Assembly (NCBI GenBank): GCA_961205875.1
Contig: OY540811.1
Span: forward strand, 18,159,248-18,223,247
DNA from: Sialis fuliginosa
Lineage: Eukaryota; Arthropoda; Insecta; Megaloptera; Sialidae
Length of the DNA stretch: 64,000 bases
Direction of reading: 5' to 3'
The notes under the pieces are model-generated. The model searched no databases, had not been told where the DNA came from, and was given only the letters and a program-made list of their open reading frames with translations. Both the position numbers and the translations under genes were made by a program. Below are positions 38,445 through 51,041 of the stretch, in pieces (positions within the stretch are counted from its first letter, which is position 1; each line of letters begins with the position of its first letter).

Positions 38445-39054
38445 AAGTGCGTATTAGGCACGCACATGATAGGGTTCCGTATATTATAAAAGAGTTATTC
38501 CAAATTGCTATAATGTTCGTTATAATTTTCAGTGAAAGTACTAATTAAAAACGACATTCTGATTTTTAAAAAAGATTTTTTGCATCGATAGTTTAGCAAG
38601 CAAATCGTGACTGAAGGGTTAAAATCAACAGGTCATTAAACACTTTTTGTTTCATTTTTCAGTCTATGGGATTTTTTTGACAGTGTTCGTTATAATTTTC
38701 AATTAATTAAAAGTTACATTCTCGATTTTTTTCTGATTTTTTATATTGATAGTTTGGAAAATAGAAGGGGGGGGGGGACGCTCTGATAACGACTTTGAAT
38801 GCAAATATATCGTGACTGAAGGGTTGAAATTAAAAGGTCATATTACATTTTTTATTGTATTTTAGGAGACCTACCTAAAGTCTATGGAAAGGGGTCCAAA
38901 AAAATATTTTTTCAAAAATCTATCATTTCTGTTTTGGGTAATCAGTCTACGTTTGTATAACAAATTTCATCTTAATCGGTATAAAAATTTTTAGGACGGA
39001 GGGACGGACATAACTAAACTATAAGGATTCCGAGTTTTCTACGGAATCCTAAAA
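38445..39054 (+). repeat. GGTTCCGTA-type dispersed element (AAGTGCGTATTAGG start)
   Basis: It starts AAGTGCGTATTAGGCACGCA, then CATGATAGGGTTCCGTA, and ends TTTTCTACGGAATCCTAAAAA. The start matches the minus-strand start at 63618. It contains an internal tandem of about 170 bp (GTTCGTTATAATTTTCA at about 38515 and 38685; ATCGTGACTGAAGGGTT at both). A 10-G run lies at about 38767. Confidence 0.7.
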
Positions 39055-41116
39055 ACTAATGAATACCTATTTTATTTCTTTATATTAGAAGTATGTACAA
39101 AAGAATAATTTCTCTAGAAATTTTTCTGGGTTTTAAAGATAGTTGAGAGGAGTATTTTCTAAAAATTACCTATATGTTGATTTAATCTTGCGATTAAGGT
39201 TGGAAAGAACATTTTAAATAGATTATACAAATTGAAATATCTATTGAACGGTAAATAGTACAAATTTTCAATTGGGCTCAAATGATGCAGAATTAAATTG
39301 AGGACATAAAAAGAACAAATTTCTCCTATATCTAAAAATATATTATGTAGGTACTTCTGTTTATAGCAATTAAGTAGTACTTTGTTAATATTTAATAGAA
39401 TATGATTATAATTTGACTTTGTATGTTTCTTTTACTGGATTAATAATGTAAATACACCAAAAAACATCTGGGAGCAGACAGATAAATATAATTTTTTGGT
39501 TAGTTTAAAAACTTTTAGATATTTATAAAGGGTCGTTTAAATAACTAAACATTTTTTTCTAATGTACCTATGTAAAAACTTAAATATGCGTACCTCCTTT
39601 TCAATTTTTAAAATATACTTTATATGTACATATTTTAAAATGGTTTCAAGTATAAAACACATAATATAATTTAAAAAACTTTATTTTAAAGAATTTTGTT
39701 TATAAAATGTAAGTTCTCATTATTTATATTGGAATTATATATATGATAATATGGAGCTGTTTTTGTTTCCTGGATGTTAAATTTAGATTTTTAGACCATT
39801 TTAGACCATGTTATGAAGATTCCAATGTAATAACTTGCATTAATTCTAATGTAAAAAAATATTTAATTGGTGCAGGAAAGCACATGTCTAATTTTTTTAG
39901 TTTATATGTGAGAGATGCTCAATTGTCCGCATCAAAATGACGCGTTTTTCGCGCGACTCGAGAAATAGACTGAGTACGCTGTACGAAAATGTAAAAATTG
40001 TATGTTATATTTTTTATAAAATTTCACGTGATGGCCTACGTGTAATATTAAAATTTTGCTGAATATTTTACTAATAGATTTAAATTGTTTATTATTTTAT
40101 ATTTTTAAATTGTTCGTTTCAATTGTTTATTAAGCCAGCACATTGAATCTATTTTTGGAGTCGCGCGAAAAATGATGCGGGCACTCGAGCATCCCTCACG
40201 CCTAAACTAAAAAAGTTAGACATGTGCTTTTGCTGACTTTTTGATAGAAAATATTATGATCCACAAGAAAGGTTCTGAGGCATTTATTCGTATATTGCTT
40301 AGTTCTCGCTACGTAAGTCGTAACAGGTAAAAAATGCTATTCATGTAACTTTGACAATTGTTTATAAATTGTTTAAACAATTACGCACAAATATTCTTTA
40401 TGATCCTACGAATAAACCTGCATCAACCAAATTTTTTTTTCACATAAGAATTAATGTAAGTGATTTTTGCACTGCATAACATAAGTTTTTAATATTTTTC
40501 ACCAGTAGAAAGCTATCAATTGCTAAAAATGTGTTTTTTTTAATAAAAATATATATTAAGGTAACGGCACCGGTCTTGGCAAGCACCCCAGTAATGGCAA
40601 ATGTTTAATTAAATGTCCTGAATTTGAAATATGTGATGATATTTGATTATAATCATTTCTGAATATTAATCTATATATATTTAACTGTCTTACAGCGTGA
40701 TTTGATGACAATCGGCCTATAGGTGTCAAAATGGTGGACATTTAAACATCGCGGATCAGTCGAAATTTACGTAGTGTGTATTTTCTTATGTAAATGATTA
40801 GTGGAGCGAGTTTGATTATTAGTGATTTTTATGCTGCTTAAATTTTTTTTTTTTAAGTGAAATTAATATGTTTCATTCTTGAACATATCTTAAAGATAAG
40901 GTCACCACTAAATTTAATTTTATTGTTCTAGGAGGGGTTTTGTGTTCAATAACCATTACTGGGTATACATTTTTCACTAATACCCAGTAGTGGCAGCGAT
41001 GTTTTCAAATGTAGTTTTCATTACTAGGTGTGAAAAATGTTAAGCAGGCGGGTTGAAATTATTAATATATAGTGAATTATAATTCTAAAGATAAATTTGC
41101 AATTAACATATTCAAA

Positions 41117-41545
41117 TTAGGTCAGGTAAGTATTAAGGAAAATTTACGATTGATATTATTTTATGCAAAAATATATAAAAACATAAAGTCAAATTTAAGG
41201 TAATTGTTATGTTTGTTTGAATTGTTTAATGTACAAAAAAATATTGAATAATTAAGGCAGATCCGTATTAAGGAAGTAATTTAAATAATATTTTCTAAAA
41301 AACTATATTCTATAGTTATAAGGTAAAAAAATAGTTGTTATATTGACAGTATTTGAATAAATTATAATATTGAAAATTTAGAGCAGGCCCGTATTAATGA
41401 AAATTTATAATATTTTATATTTAAAATATACAAAAATTTAAAGAAAAACTTAGACAGTTATGTTGATATAATTTAAATACAATATAGAACTATGCAGTTT
41501 AGGCAGGCCTGTATTAACGAAAATTTACAAATGATTTTTATCGTA
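41117..41545 (+). repeat. Left subterminal array: four ~120-135-bp units
   Basis: The core AGGCAGGCCYGTATTAAxGAAAATTT occurs with TATTAA at about 41131, 41266, 41392 and 41512. The units diverge between cores. The core is the reverse complement of the core in the right array of the same element. Confidence 0.8.
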
Positions 41546-41929
41546 AAAAATACAAAAAAAGAAAAATTAATGATAATTATGTTGGACGTACCCGCTTCGC
41601 TCGCGTTGTATAATTTTTTATACTTATTAACAGTAGAAATAATATTATTTTAAGATAGATATTGAAATATAATTTTTTTTATATTTTTTGCTTTTTATTC
41701 ATTATAAGATACTGGCATAACATATGTGATGTGAATTCATCATCAGAAGAAAGTGTGGTTAACATAAAGACGACTGTTAATTAACTTGCTTACTATAAAT
41801 TTATAATTTATAAATTTTTATAATTAATTGTTAGTTAAATACTTGCTTATTATTTGTGATTTATAATTTGTTAATTAAAAAAATAAATTTAATTGTGTAA
41901 CTATCACACATGTGTTTTACTAAAGCATC

Positions 41930-42850
41930 TGCACAAATTATATTAGATAATATTAATTGTATATTTTTCTTAATACGCCCCTGACTCAAAAATCACAATA
42001 TAACAACTGCGGATGGTAAACATGTTCATGTTTATATAATTTTTATGAAAAAATATTCATTATTAATTTTTCTTAATACGTGCCTGACTAAAATATTAAT
42101 ATATACATTTTTGGTTTAACTACATCAATGCTATAACGGTTTCATTTTTATACAATTTTTATTAGACAATATTAATTATAAATTCTTTTTAATACGTGCC
42201 TGGCTTAAATATACAATATGCATTATTGGTTTAGTTACATCAAAGTCATAACTACCATTACTTAATATTTTCATTTTTATAGAATTTTTATCAGAATATT
42301 TTCTAATTATAAATTGTTCTTAATACGTAGCTGACTAAAATATGCATATATACATTTTCAGTTTAACTATCTCAATGTCATAACTGTCATTGCTTAATTG
42401 TTTCATTTTTATATAGTTTTTATTGGAAAATATTAATTATGAATTCTTCTTAATACGTACCTGACTAAAATATTCATAAATACATTTTTGTATTAACTAC
42501 ATTAATTCCATAACTTATTACTAAATAGTTTCGTTTTATACAGTTTTTATTGGAAAAATTAATTTTAAATTCTATTTAATACGTGCCTGGCTTAAATATT
42601 CAATATACATTATAAGTTTAATTACATAGATATAACAACTTCCATTGGTTAACATTTTCATTTTTAAACAAATTTTATGAGAAAATACTAATTGTAAATT
42701 CGTCTTAATACGTGCCTGGCTTAAATATTCAATAACATTATCGGTTTAATTACATCGATATCAAAAGTTCCATTGCTTAGTATTTAATTACTTATGATTT
42801 ATTATTAAATATTAACTACAAATTTTACTTAATACGACCCTGCTCTAATT
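41930..42850 (-). repeat. Right subterminal array: eight ~103-131-bp units
   Basis: TTCTTAATACGTGCCTGRCT-like cores occur with TAATACG at 41971, 42074, 42190, 42321, 42451, 42578, 42706 and 42830. The conserved linkers contain GGTTTAACTACATCAATG-like and TTTCATTTTTATACA-like blocks. Orientation is opposite to the left array. Confidence 0.88.
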
Positions 42851-43799
42851 AAAAATGTAATCTATTTACTTATTTATTTATTGTATGACATTTCATGATA
42901 TTTACCTTTAGTTTAAAAAATTTTTTTTTATAACAAAGTACTAGAAATATCATTTTGCCATCACTGGGTTGCCATAACTGGTTTTACCTCTGCCACTACT
43001 GGAGAAAAAACATGATCAAAATAAAAGGCTATAATTTAAAGAAAAAAACTATATTTGCGGATTTTGGTGATGAAATTGATTAAATAAAGAGTTACTTGTT
43101 TTATTAGTAACATGAGTTCATGAAAATTACAAAAAACAAGCTCATTAATCCAAAAAAACTGAAAATTTGCTCTTATAGTGGCCACCACTGGTGCCTTTAC
43201 CTTATGTGGTTTAGTATGATATAGTAATATTAATGTATAGTTAAAATTAAATTAATGTACAAAAATTATCTCTTGCTTCTCATACTTTTATATTCATTTT
43301 TAATTATTTTTTTTATTTATACAAATTATATATTGTTAATTCGTATATTATTTGTATAAACATTAATAAATATTTAGCAATGTAAAAAAATTAAACGATA
43401 AAATCGATTGCATATGCGATTCGATAATACCATTTATTGATATCTAAAAATAAGCTCGTTCAGATATTAAGTGTTAATTAAATTGACAAAATTCAGTTAC
43501 AATATATTTCCTGGTAATTAATATTCTGGGTTTCGGATTAATTAAATCGGTTATTTGAGTGAAAAACATATTTGGTGTGAGTTTGAAAGTTTAATCTTTG
43601 CAAGAATTTATGAAATATAAAATCGGTGATTGTGTTGAGGCAAAATCCAATTAGTTTAATATTTTAAATATTATCTATCAATTGTCTCTTAAAATGTATT
43701 TAGTATTATTTTCGCATTTTTACAATTAGTATTAATCGGGATCATTTAGATTTGTTTGTAGATTTTATATTATAATGTAAAATGTATTTTTATATAGCA

Positions 43800-43930
43800 C
43801 CTATTTCGCACGGGAGTTAATATTTCTCCCGCAGTCATGTATGGAGGGTTGTTATTAGTTTCATTAGATTCGATGATTGTGGGGGTTTTAGGAGATAAAA
43901 CAACCCCCTATTTCGCATAGGAGTCGAGAT
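43800..43930 (+). repeat. Pair of CTATTTCGCAYRGGAGT motifs
   Basis: ACCTATTTCGCACGGGAGT (about 43799) and CCCTATTTCGCATAGGAGT (about 43906) bracket a GT-rich 90 bp that includes a GGGGGTTTTAGGAGATAAAA segment. They are probably ends or internal repeats of an unrecognised element adjoining the Helitron fragment. Confidence 0.5.
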
Positions 43931-43959
43931 ATTTATGATTTTTTCCGACTTGATTTACA

Positions 43960-44145
43960 ATTATCGTCACTGCTTATTCTTTGTTACTTAACGTAACAAA
44001 ATATATACTAAAATCTGGTCAGAGAAAATATTTATGAATAAAAAAAAACACGTAAATCGGATAAGTGGTTCTCAAGTGATAAGCACCCGAACGGACAGGC
44101 ATACAGACAGAGAAATGTTGTGTTTTATAATAATATAGGTATATA
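43960..44145 (-). mobile_element. Helitron 5' fragment, same family as 21.1 kb
   Basis: Read on the minus strand it has TTTCTCTGTCTGTATGCCTG, TCCGTTCGGGTGCTTATCAC and GAGAACCACTTATCCGATTT, then ACGATAATTGTAAATCAAGTCGGAAAAA. These match 21090-21275. The 3' half is absent. Confidence 0.65.
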
Positions 44146-44423
44146 GATATGTGATCAAGAATATAAGAAAAAAACTCTTCGTCAAGGAATTTTCGCTACA
44201 AATTGTTATTATTATGTGACGACCTTTTTGTATGCTTGTATACAAAAAAATAATTTTTATAATATAAATTTTGATATAATTTGTAACGATTTTTATACCA
44301 AAATGATGTGAAAAGAATTAAAATATTACAAAAAGCGTTTATGTTTATACATTAAAAAAATTATTTTAAAAAACAATTTGCTCAGAACCTTTCCAAAAAT
44401 ATGAAAAAAATTATAATACACTT

Positions 44424-44830
44424 ACTAGCAGACCCAGAAAACGTTGTTCTGCGCAAAAATAATAAAAAAAAAATCAGGCCATAAATAAACATTTTCGTAA
44501 ATATCTTGACTCCAGCGCCATCTACACACTTGTAGGAGCACCAAACGAACATATGGTGTGAATATGACTTCGATTAATCCAGTGGTTTAGACATGATGAC
44601 CAGGATGACCTTACATACATTAAACCAATACTTTTATATACATATTCTATATATAGAAAAAATACAATTATACCGGGTCCAAAAAAATGTAAACTTATCA
44701 GAGCACCAACGAACATATTATGTGAATATCTTTTCGATACATGTAGTGCCTTAAGCGTGGTGACCTTACATACATATGCACACACGTTTTTATATATTAA
44801 GATATACAGGAATAGGTAAAGCGATGATTT
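44424..44830. repeat. Dispersed-repeat fragment with internal ~165-bp direct repeat
   Basis: It begins ACTAGCAGACCCAGAAAACG, then TTGTTCTGCGC, a pattern common in insect repeats. AGCACCAAACGAACATATGG (44537) recurs as AGCACCAACGAACATATTA (44702), and TGACCTTACATACAT ends both halves. No protein-coding signal is visible; the minus-strand frame 44522..44785 is a shadow. Confidence 0.5.
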
Positions 44831-45670
44831 TTATCCCCTCATACCTCTTAACCTTAACGACTGGATTAAACATATTTTGGCTATGCCAAAGTTAATAAGA
44901 ATTTATTTTCTTAAACGATGAGTATTTTTGCTTCCAGAAAAACAATAATATGAAAATTGTATAGTTTAAAAATCATTTATAATAATAATAGAATCTAAAG
45001 AAGAATGTTTTAATGAATTTTCTCGAAGGTATAGAAAACTTTTTAAGCTGAAGATGAAAAAATCCAGGAGGTAAAAATCAAGTTAAATAGATTTGAGTTG
45101 TAATTAGAATTGAAAATGTTTTCTCTATATACCGAGTGTTCAAAAATAAAACATTACAAATTTTTATGTCAAATATTAGGTTGTTTTACAGATAATTTAC
45201 TGCGACGGGAATATGATATTTTTTATTTGTGGATGTTTTTTTTATGGTAACTTTTTTTTTAATGAGACCATAATTTTTTTTCAGAGGCGATATTTTCCTT
45301 TTTGTTTGTTCAAAATAAAAAGGTCAAAAATAGTCAATGAATCCGCAGTAGCAAATGGGTTTTCATTAAAGAACAATTACTTTGGGCCTTATGAGTTAAA
45401 ACAGGGTGCGCGGACATTCTACGTCCTTATATGTCCCTACTTAGAACAGTAATTTTAAAATTCAGTGAAAAAGTAGGTATTACAAAAAAATTTAATAAGA
45501 TTAGACCATATAACTTTTTTATTTAATGTTTTTCTAAAATGTATTCTTTTTGAATTATTCAATCACTCAAGTCTTTAGGGAGAGCTTATATATATATGTG
45601 TCCTTGGGGGGATCGCGTGCTGCTTGATGTAAAACTAATTTATACCAAAAATTAGTTCATTTGGCCTTTA

Positions 45671-46320
45671 CAGGATGTTTCATAAGTTGAAACAATTACC
45701 AAGAATAAAGCTCTTTTATTTTTCAAAATTAGAAAAAAAATTACTAAGAAAGGTTGTTTAAAATGTAATTTTGGCATCTCATACCCAATTTCAGAAATAA
45801 CTACATTAAAAAAATTGAAATGAAAGAATTTAAATATATTACTTTTTAAAAACAAACATTTTATCTTATTTTTTTTAATACTTAGGTTTTGAGCTGAAAA
45901 ATAGACGACAAATTAGAGATGATGAGATTGGCAAGATGAGACAACACCACGTTTGACAGATAGTCAATAACAACTAAATAATGTATCCATATTGTTGTTT
46001 TCATACCCTAATCATCATTTCACAATAAAATATCTACTTAATTTATTGAAAGTGTTATTTTTTTTTTAAATGCTCTGAAATTCGGCATAATATTGCATTT
46101 TAAACATACATACTTTCGTAGTGGGTTGTGTTCATATTTTGAATAATAACTTTGTTCTTGGTTATTTTTACAACTTTGCTTGTAAAACAGTCTGTAGAGA
46201 ATTGAATGGCTTGATTATTGATATACCTTAGTTTTACAACAAACAGGACTCGATCCCCAAATGCCATTGAAAATGTTTCTTCATTACACCTCTTGTTATA
46301 TCTATCTTGGAACACACTGT
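45671..46320. mobile_element. Possible 650-bp element with CAGGATGTTTCATAAG / CTTGGAACACACTG ends
   Basis: TA flanks both ends. The terminal inverted similarity is weak (CAGGATGTTTCATAAG versus CAGTGTGTTCCAAGAT). CAGGRTGT-type ends recur in this window (13338). The frame at 46100..46315 (minus) ends inside it. It has some protein-like character but I recognise no family. Confidence 0.35.
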
Positions 46321-49300
46321 ATATTTAACATAATTCCATTTCCAGATACCTATCCGACCAAATAATTTATTTTTTAAGATTACAGAATATTTTTCAATTT
46401 TACAGTTGTTTTCACTTTAGGTATCTCAAAGAGCAAATTCTGGATTTGTAATTAAAGTAAATTTTTATTAATTTTATTTTTTTATTTATACATAAATTAA
46501 ATATTAGTGGAAATATATTGATATAAGTTATACATGTATAAAATCGTGAATTTATATTGAAAACAAGTTAAAATGTGAAAATAATGTAAAATGTATATAT
46601 TATAATAAAAATCGTATCAAAAAGATATTAAAAATGAAAAAAATATTTCGTTTGTAGTTTGCTTTGTAATTATTTTTTATTGCTACACTTGAAATAAATT
46701 CTATCAATACTATACTATTTTATACACTTTATTTTAAAAACTAATTAAAATAAATGTATTATCAAAAAGAATACTCAAAACTAACGAGTATGAAATATCG
46801 TTCGTTTCATGCAGGAACAAAGAATATATTTTATATAAACCGTAATTACTCTGAATTTCAAATAAAACAAAACAAATCATATAATAATGAACAAAGCAAT
46901 TTGTTTTAAATTGTGCGTAAATGCAACTAGAATACAGATGTTGTACCTACCTAACTATGTTTCAACTGCATAGATATACGCAAATATTAAATAACATGTT
47001 TATGTAGATTAATATGTTATAAACATTATTCGAAATACTAATTTAATATTATTTTGTCAAGCGTTAATTTAAAATACATAAGTGTTTTCTATTCGTTATT
47101 TATGTACAATATTTAATTCTATTTACTGGTCATTAAAATAAAAATATTTTAAAAACGTAGTTTAAATGAATTTTTAGTCATAAACTTTAAATAGAAAATA
47201 GTGATTTAAAAATTGTTTATTTGACAAGTCTGTATCTACGTTATAAAATATGCAAACTTCAAGTACATGTACGACGTACATACTCGTATATAGATATGAT
47301 AGGAACTTGTAAAAAGTTTATTAATATTATTTCTATTTTACTATTTATTAAAACGTACCTATATTGCTTAGAATGTCGTTCGCATGCATATTATTTTTTA
47401 ATCTATTTAGGAATGTATATGTATATACAATAATGTACATGACGTGCGCTAGAAGGAAGTGAGTGCAAAAAAAATATGATAACCGCATTTTCTCAATTGA
47501 TATAAGCTCACAAGAGCCCAAAAATTAATATTCTGGAGGGTGCCAACCCATTTTATGTGTTCGTTTGTTTTTTATTCCCCCCACCTCTTAGATATTAAAA
47601 AAATTGATTGAGTGCCTGCTGTGGAGTCTTTTAATACTTATTTAGAATGGTAATTATTAATTTTTTAGTGTTCCGTGCCAAACCGTTTTGTTGTCCGTCC
47701 ATCCGTTCGTCTGTCACATGCAATCTCTGAAACTATTCGACGTTAAAATTTAAAAAGCATAGAGATAGAGTGTGGTGGCCCAACTATAGACGGGAAGTAT
47801 TAAAAGTTGAATTTTGGGTTAATTTCAGGGGGTAAATTGGAAAATCGAAAACAAATCAAATGAAAGCTAATTGAAGCACAAATTCAACAATGTATATATG
47901 ATGTATTATTTATACATTTTAAAAGCATTTTTTTGTGAAAAACGCTTAAAAATTGCTATCCCCCACACTTATCACCAAAAGGATCGATTGCAGATAAATC
48001 TGAAAATTATCAGGATTGAAAAATTCTAGCGCGATCAATTGTTAAAAACAATTTAATTTTTTATTTCCTTTATAACTGCTGAACCATTGGTTTTAGAGAA
48101 AATGTTTTTTTAACAAAAAATAATTCTTATGATGTAAGTAATAACTTTTGTCCTTACAAGTTTTTAAAAATTTTCAATAATTTAAGTGGAGGGCTGATGA
48201 TATGAAACACTAATTGTGCAAGTGTAACTTGCACGTGTCTTATTTTTTTTATGGAAATTAGTAAGTACAGGTTATTATATTAAATAACACCAAAGGTAAA
48301 GTTCAAAATATATTTTATTGTTAATAAAATAGGATTTTTGTAGGGGACGGCAAGGGGGGCAAACAATCTACAATAACTACCGGCACCTTGCATTTTAAAA
48401 TTATTTAGTCTCAGGTATACGAATCTGAACATATGTAGATGCGGTTATCTTATTTTTTTATACTCAAACTCTTATAGCGTCTGCAGTATACAGGTGATTT
48501 CGGAGTAGAGTGCCAAACTGTAACACTTGATCAAGGAAGATATTTTAAACAAACTTGTTTGTATATATGTACGTAGATGTTTCATAATAATAACAACTTT
48601 GTTTTAAATCAATTCTATGGTCTTATGTCCGGTATTATAAATTAGCTAATAAAATTTGCAAGCTTGCAAACACTTTCAAACCTATCTGACAGTTTTATTG
48701 AAGTTTCATAAAGTGTTTGACAAGTTTCGCGCACTTGTGGTAGGTAAACACCTACGGTATTAAAACAGTGGTGATATTATGAACGGTTATAGTCGCCAGC
48801 TGTGTTATAATAAGATGAAGTATTACTGCTCTAGATTTCCATAACTAATCTATAGAACTATCGCAGAATTAATATTCCATTTAAAGGTGATTGCAGCTTG
48901 CAAATTTGTTAGATCCTTTATAATACCGAACATTAGGCTTTCTAACAATGAAACCCAAAGACATTGTATGACATAGACTAACAATAAGTGAGCTATAGCA
49001 CTTTATGTAAGTCAGCGTCAATCATAAATAATAAGAAAAAGAAAATATTGAGTATCTACGTGACGTGGACTGTCGTATCTTTATTTTGTGGTCCACAATC
49101 TTGTTCTTTCTCTTTCTATCGAGAATTATCGTTATCGACTGGCTTACTGTCTCTATGTCATACAATCTCTTTGATGAAACCTCCATCAGATATTTTTAAT
49201 GCCAAATAAGAAAAACAAACACACATAAAAAGGATTATATTGCCTATAAAACAACACCAAATCAAAAATCCATTAAATAATAAATTAGATGTCATTAAGT

Positions 49301-49729
49301 ACAATAAAACTCGTGTTCACTGTACAAATTTTGCTATATTTATGTATAAAGATTATCTATTAAGAATTACATACAAATAAATCACTTAACATTCGTTAAC
49401 AGCAAATTTTTATTTACTTTTAAAATAATACTTTAACAGAAGAGCACAGCACAAATTATAAAACAACTTAACCGTGATTTACAAGTGACTGACTGTCGAT
49501 ATACAGTAATTTACGTTCAAAACAACCAGCATATAAAACGGGGAAGTACCGAATTTCATATGTTATAAATTATCAGGAAAAAGTAGGTACATATATATAT
49601 TACATGTATAAGAAGATCGTTTGAAATTTGTTAGTTTAATCCGATATCCGTTAAATCGAGAATTTACTGTATTTATTTGTATTGAACAGACAGTCCCAAG
49701 AGATTTATACAGTTTTATTTAGATAAAAA
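46321..49729. other. AT-rich stretch with no recognised gene
   Basis: At 47668-47850 there is a TTCCGTGCCAAACC ... GTCCGTCCATCCGTTCGTCTG segment that looks like another dispersed repeat start related in style to the GGTTCCG family. The rest holds only short open frames. Confidence 0.4.
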
Positions 49730-49889
49730 GTCTTGAGGCTTCCGCAGTGATCTTGGTATAGATCTTGGCTTCTGGGTGTAAGCCGCGTGCACTTTTAGAA
49801 GAGCCCTGAAAAGTCCACTGCAATGTGTGACGAAACGTTAGCCGATAACACGACCAAATCGACTCGCTTACACCCAGAAGCCAAGATCC
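49730..49889 (+). repeat. 'GTCTTGAGGCTTCCGC' dispersed repeat with a perfect 22-bp hairpin
   Basis: Bases 49761-49782 (GATCTTGGCTTCTGGGTGTA, AG) are exactly the reverse complement of 49867-49888. The region between includes GTGTGACGAAACGTTAGCCG. Related copies lie at 59983-60100 (inverted) and 15655-15735 (partial). The size is compatible with a SINE or MITE, but no pol III boxes or tail were established. Confidence 0.7.
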
Positions 49890-50717
49890 AAAAAATGAAC
49901 TTGTTTAAATTTTAATATATATCATAGTAAGATGAAAAAACAAAATGTTTTGGCGCAAATAACTCGGTTAAAAATAGTCGTAAAGCAGTATTAAAAATCA
50001 AGATCAGATTGATCTACAAAAACCATATTCATTCGATTTCGTCAAAAAAATTACCAACTCGTAGAGACTCTTACTGACGACTATGGGCATAATTTACCCT
50101 TTTAAATATTACTTATTACCTAAAGTATTGTTATATGTTACTTAACACATCTACGTGTATTGTTTATCTGAACAGGTATATACATTGTATTATTTCAGAC
50201 GTAAACATTGTTAAATACATTGTTTTACGCTATGAATCTAGTCTGCCCACGCGTGTCCTGTACAATTTTTACGTTTATGAGTAGGTTCCTATTATTTGTT
50301 CTTTATTAACGTGCTACTATATGCTATTACCTGATGAGTTTGAATATATATTAAACATTCATATTGTTAATATTTTCATTGTACGATACCTACTTGGTTT
50401 TCAAGAGTACGTAGACTTCTCTCTAAAAAGTGTTAAAATAATAAAGAAAAATCAATGGGTATGTGTATATCTGTTATCATTTCAGAGAAAAAAATGTTTG
50501 TCATTAAGGGTTCTTACCCCCATATCTCCCTTATAAGTGAAAGCAGAGGTCTGAAATTACTTGTAAGAATACTTCAGGCTAGAAGTAATATTTAAAAAGT
50601 TAAATTATGTTCATAGCCGTCATTGCATTTTTCATATGGTAAGTTGTTAGACGCTTTGAGCGATCAATAATATACATATATGTATATCATAATAATTAAT
50701 AAAAAAAAGAAACTCAC

Positions 50718-51041
50718 CTCGAGCGGTATCATCACAAACGTCACCAATAAATCTGCGATCGCCAAATGCGTAATCATCATACTGATCCTCGACTTCCTGT
50801 GTCTGGACTTGAGCAGTGTAATGAAAACGGTCAAGTTCCCCACAGCCGCCATAGTGAACATGAGACAATAAGCAATCACGACACACAGCGAGTTGTTGTT
50901 GAACTGCAACTCCGGTGGTAGCTCTGTTGTGTTGTTTTTGTGGAGCCACAGCTCTGTGCAGTTGAATTGACACTCGAACGTAGCCGAACTGTTAGTACTG
51001 ACTTGGGTACAGTTTGTGGCCTCGCAGATGTACGGGTTCAT
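50718..51041 (-). CDS. AKH/ACP-type (GnRH-superfamily) receptor, N-terminal coding exon
   Basis: This exon encodes 108 residues, the N-terminus of a class A neuropeptide GPCR of the plasma membrane. Residues 1-51 are an extracellular tail with N-glycosylation sequons at N10, N17, N27, N37 and N49 and no signal peptide. TM1 is about 52-77 and contains GN with N69 (position 1.50). A basic first intracellular loop (KSRHRKSR) follows. TM2 is about 88-108, with [11 protein letters not shown] and D97 (2.50). The frame runs straight to a donor, GAG|GTGAGT, at 50718/50717, and joins in phase 0 to the exon at 16985. The family is known to couple peptide hormones (AKH, ACP) to energy mobilisation or related signalling. 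The '[25 protein letters not shown]' pattern fits AKH and ACP receptors better than corazonin receptors. I cannot decide between AKHR and ACPR from half a protein. A TTTCTTCAG acceptor just upstream (exon could begin at 51053) leaves the start uncertain. Confidence 0.88.

Larger units (their letters stand above)
40559..43202 (+). mobile_element. 2.6-kb AGGTA(C)TGGCACC-family transposon with paired subterminal repeat arrays
   Basis: The ends are AGGTAACGGCACCGGTCTTGG and CCACCACTGGTGCCTTTACCT, with TA on both sides. The outer ~190 bp on each side match the short copies at 8393, 29188 and 60762. The inside carries a left array of four repeats and a right array of eight in opposite orientation (separate entries). 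Between the arrays (41560-41930) there is no transposase frame. It is therefore a longer but still non-autonomous member, or a relic with the gene lost. Tc1/mariner or a related TA-inserting superfamily is plausible from the target site only. Confidence 0.8.
16986..50717 (-). other. Receptor intron between the TM2 and TM3 exons (~33.7 kb)
   Basis: This intron is bounded by GTGAGT at 50717 and TTTCTTACAG ending at 16986, and it is phase 0. It is filled with the transposon and repeat copies listed separately. I saw no additional receptor-like exon inside it, and none is needed because the protein reads continuously across the junction. Confidence 0.85.

Noticed and set aside
41584..41606. CGCTTCGCTCGCG patch inside the 2.6-kb element, resembling a minus-strand Helitron 3' end
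   Set aside because: No CTRR terminus or terminal hairpin follows, so it was not called as a Helitron.
50647..50973. 108-codon minus-strand frame overlapping receptor exon 1
   Set aside because: It is the alternative-frame shadow of the receptor exon, which has the conserved GPCR residues.
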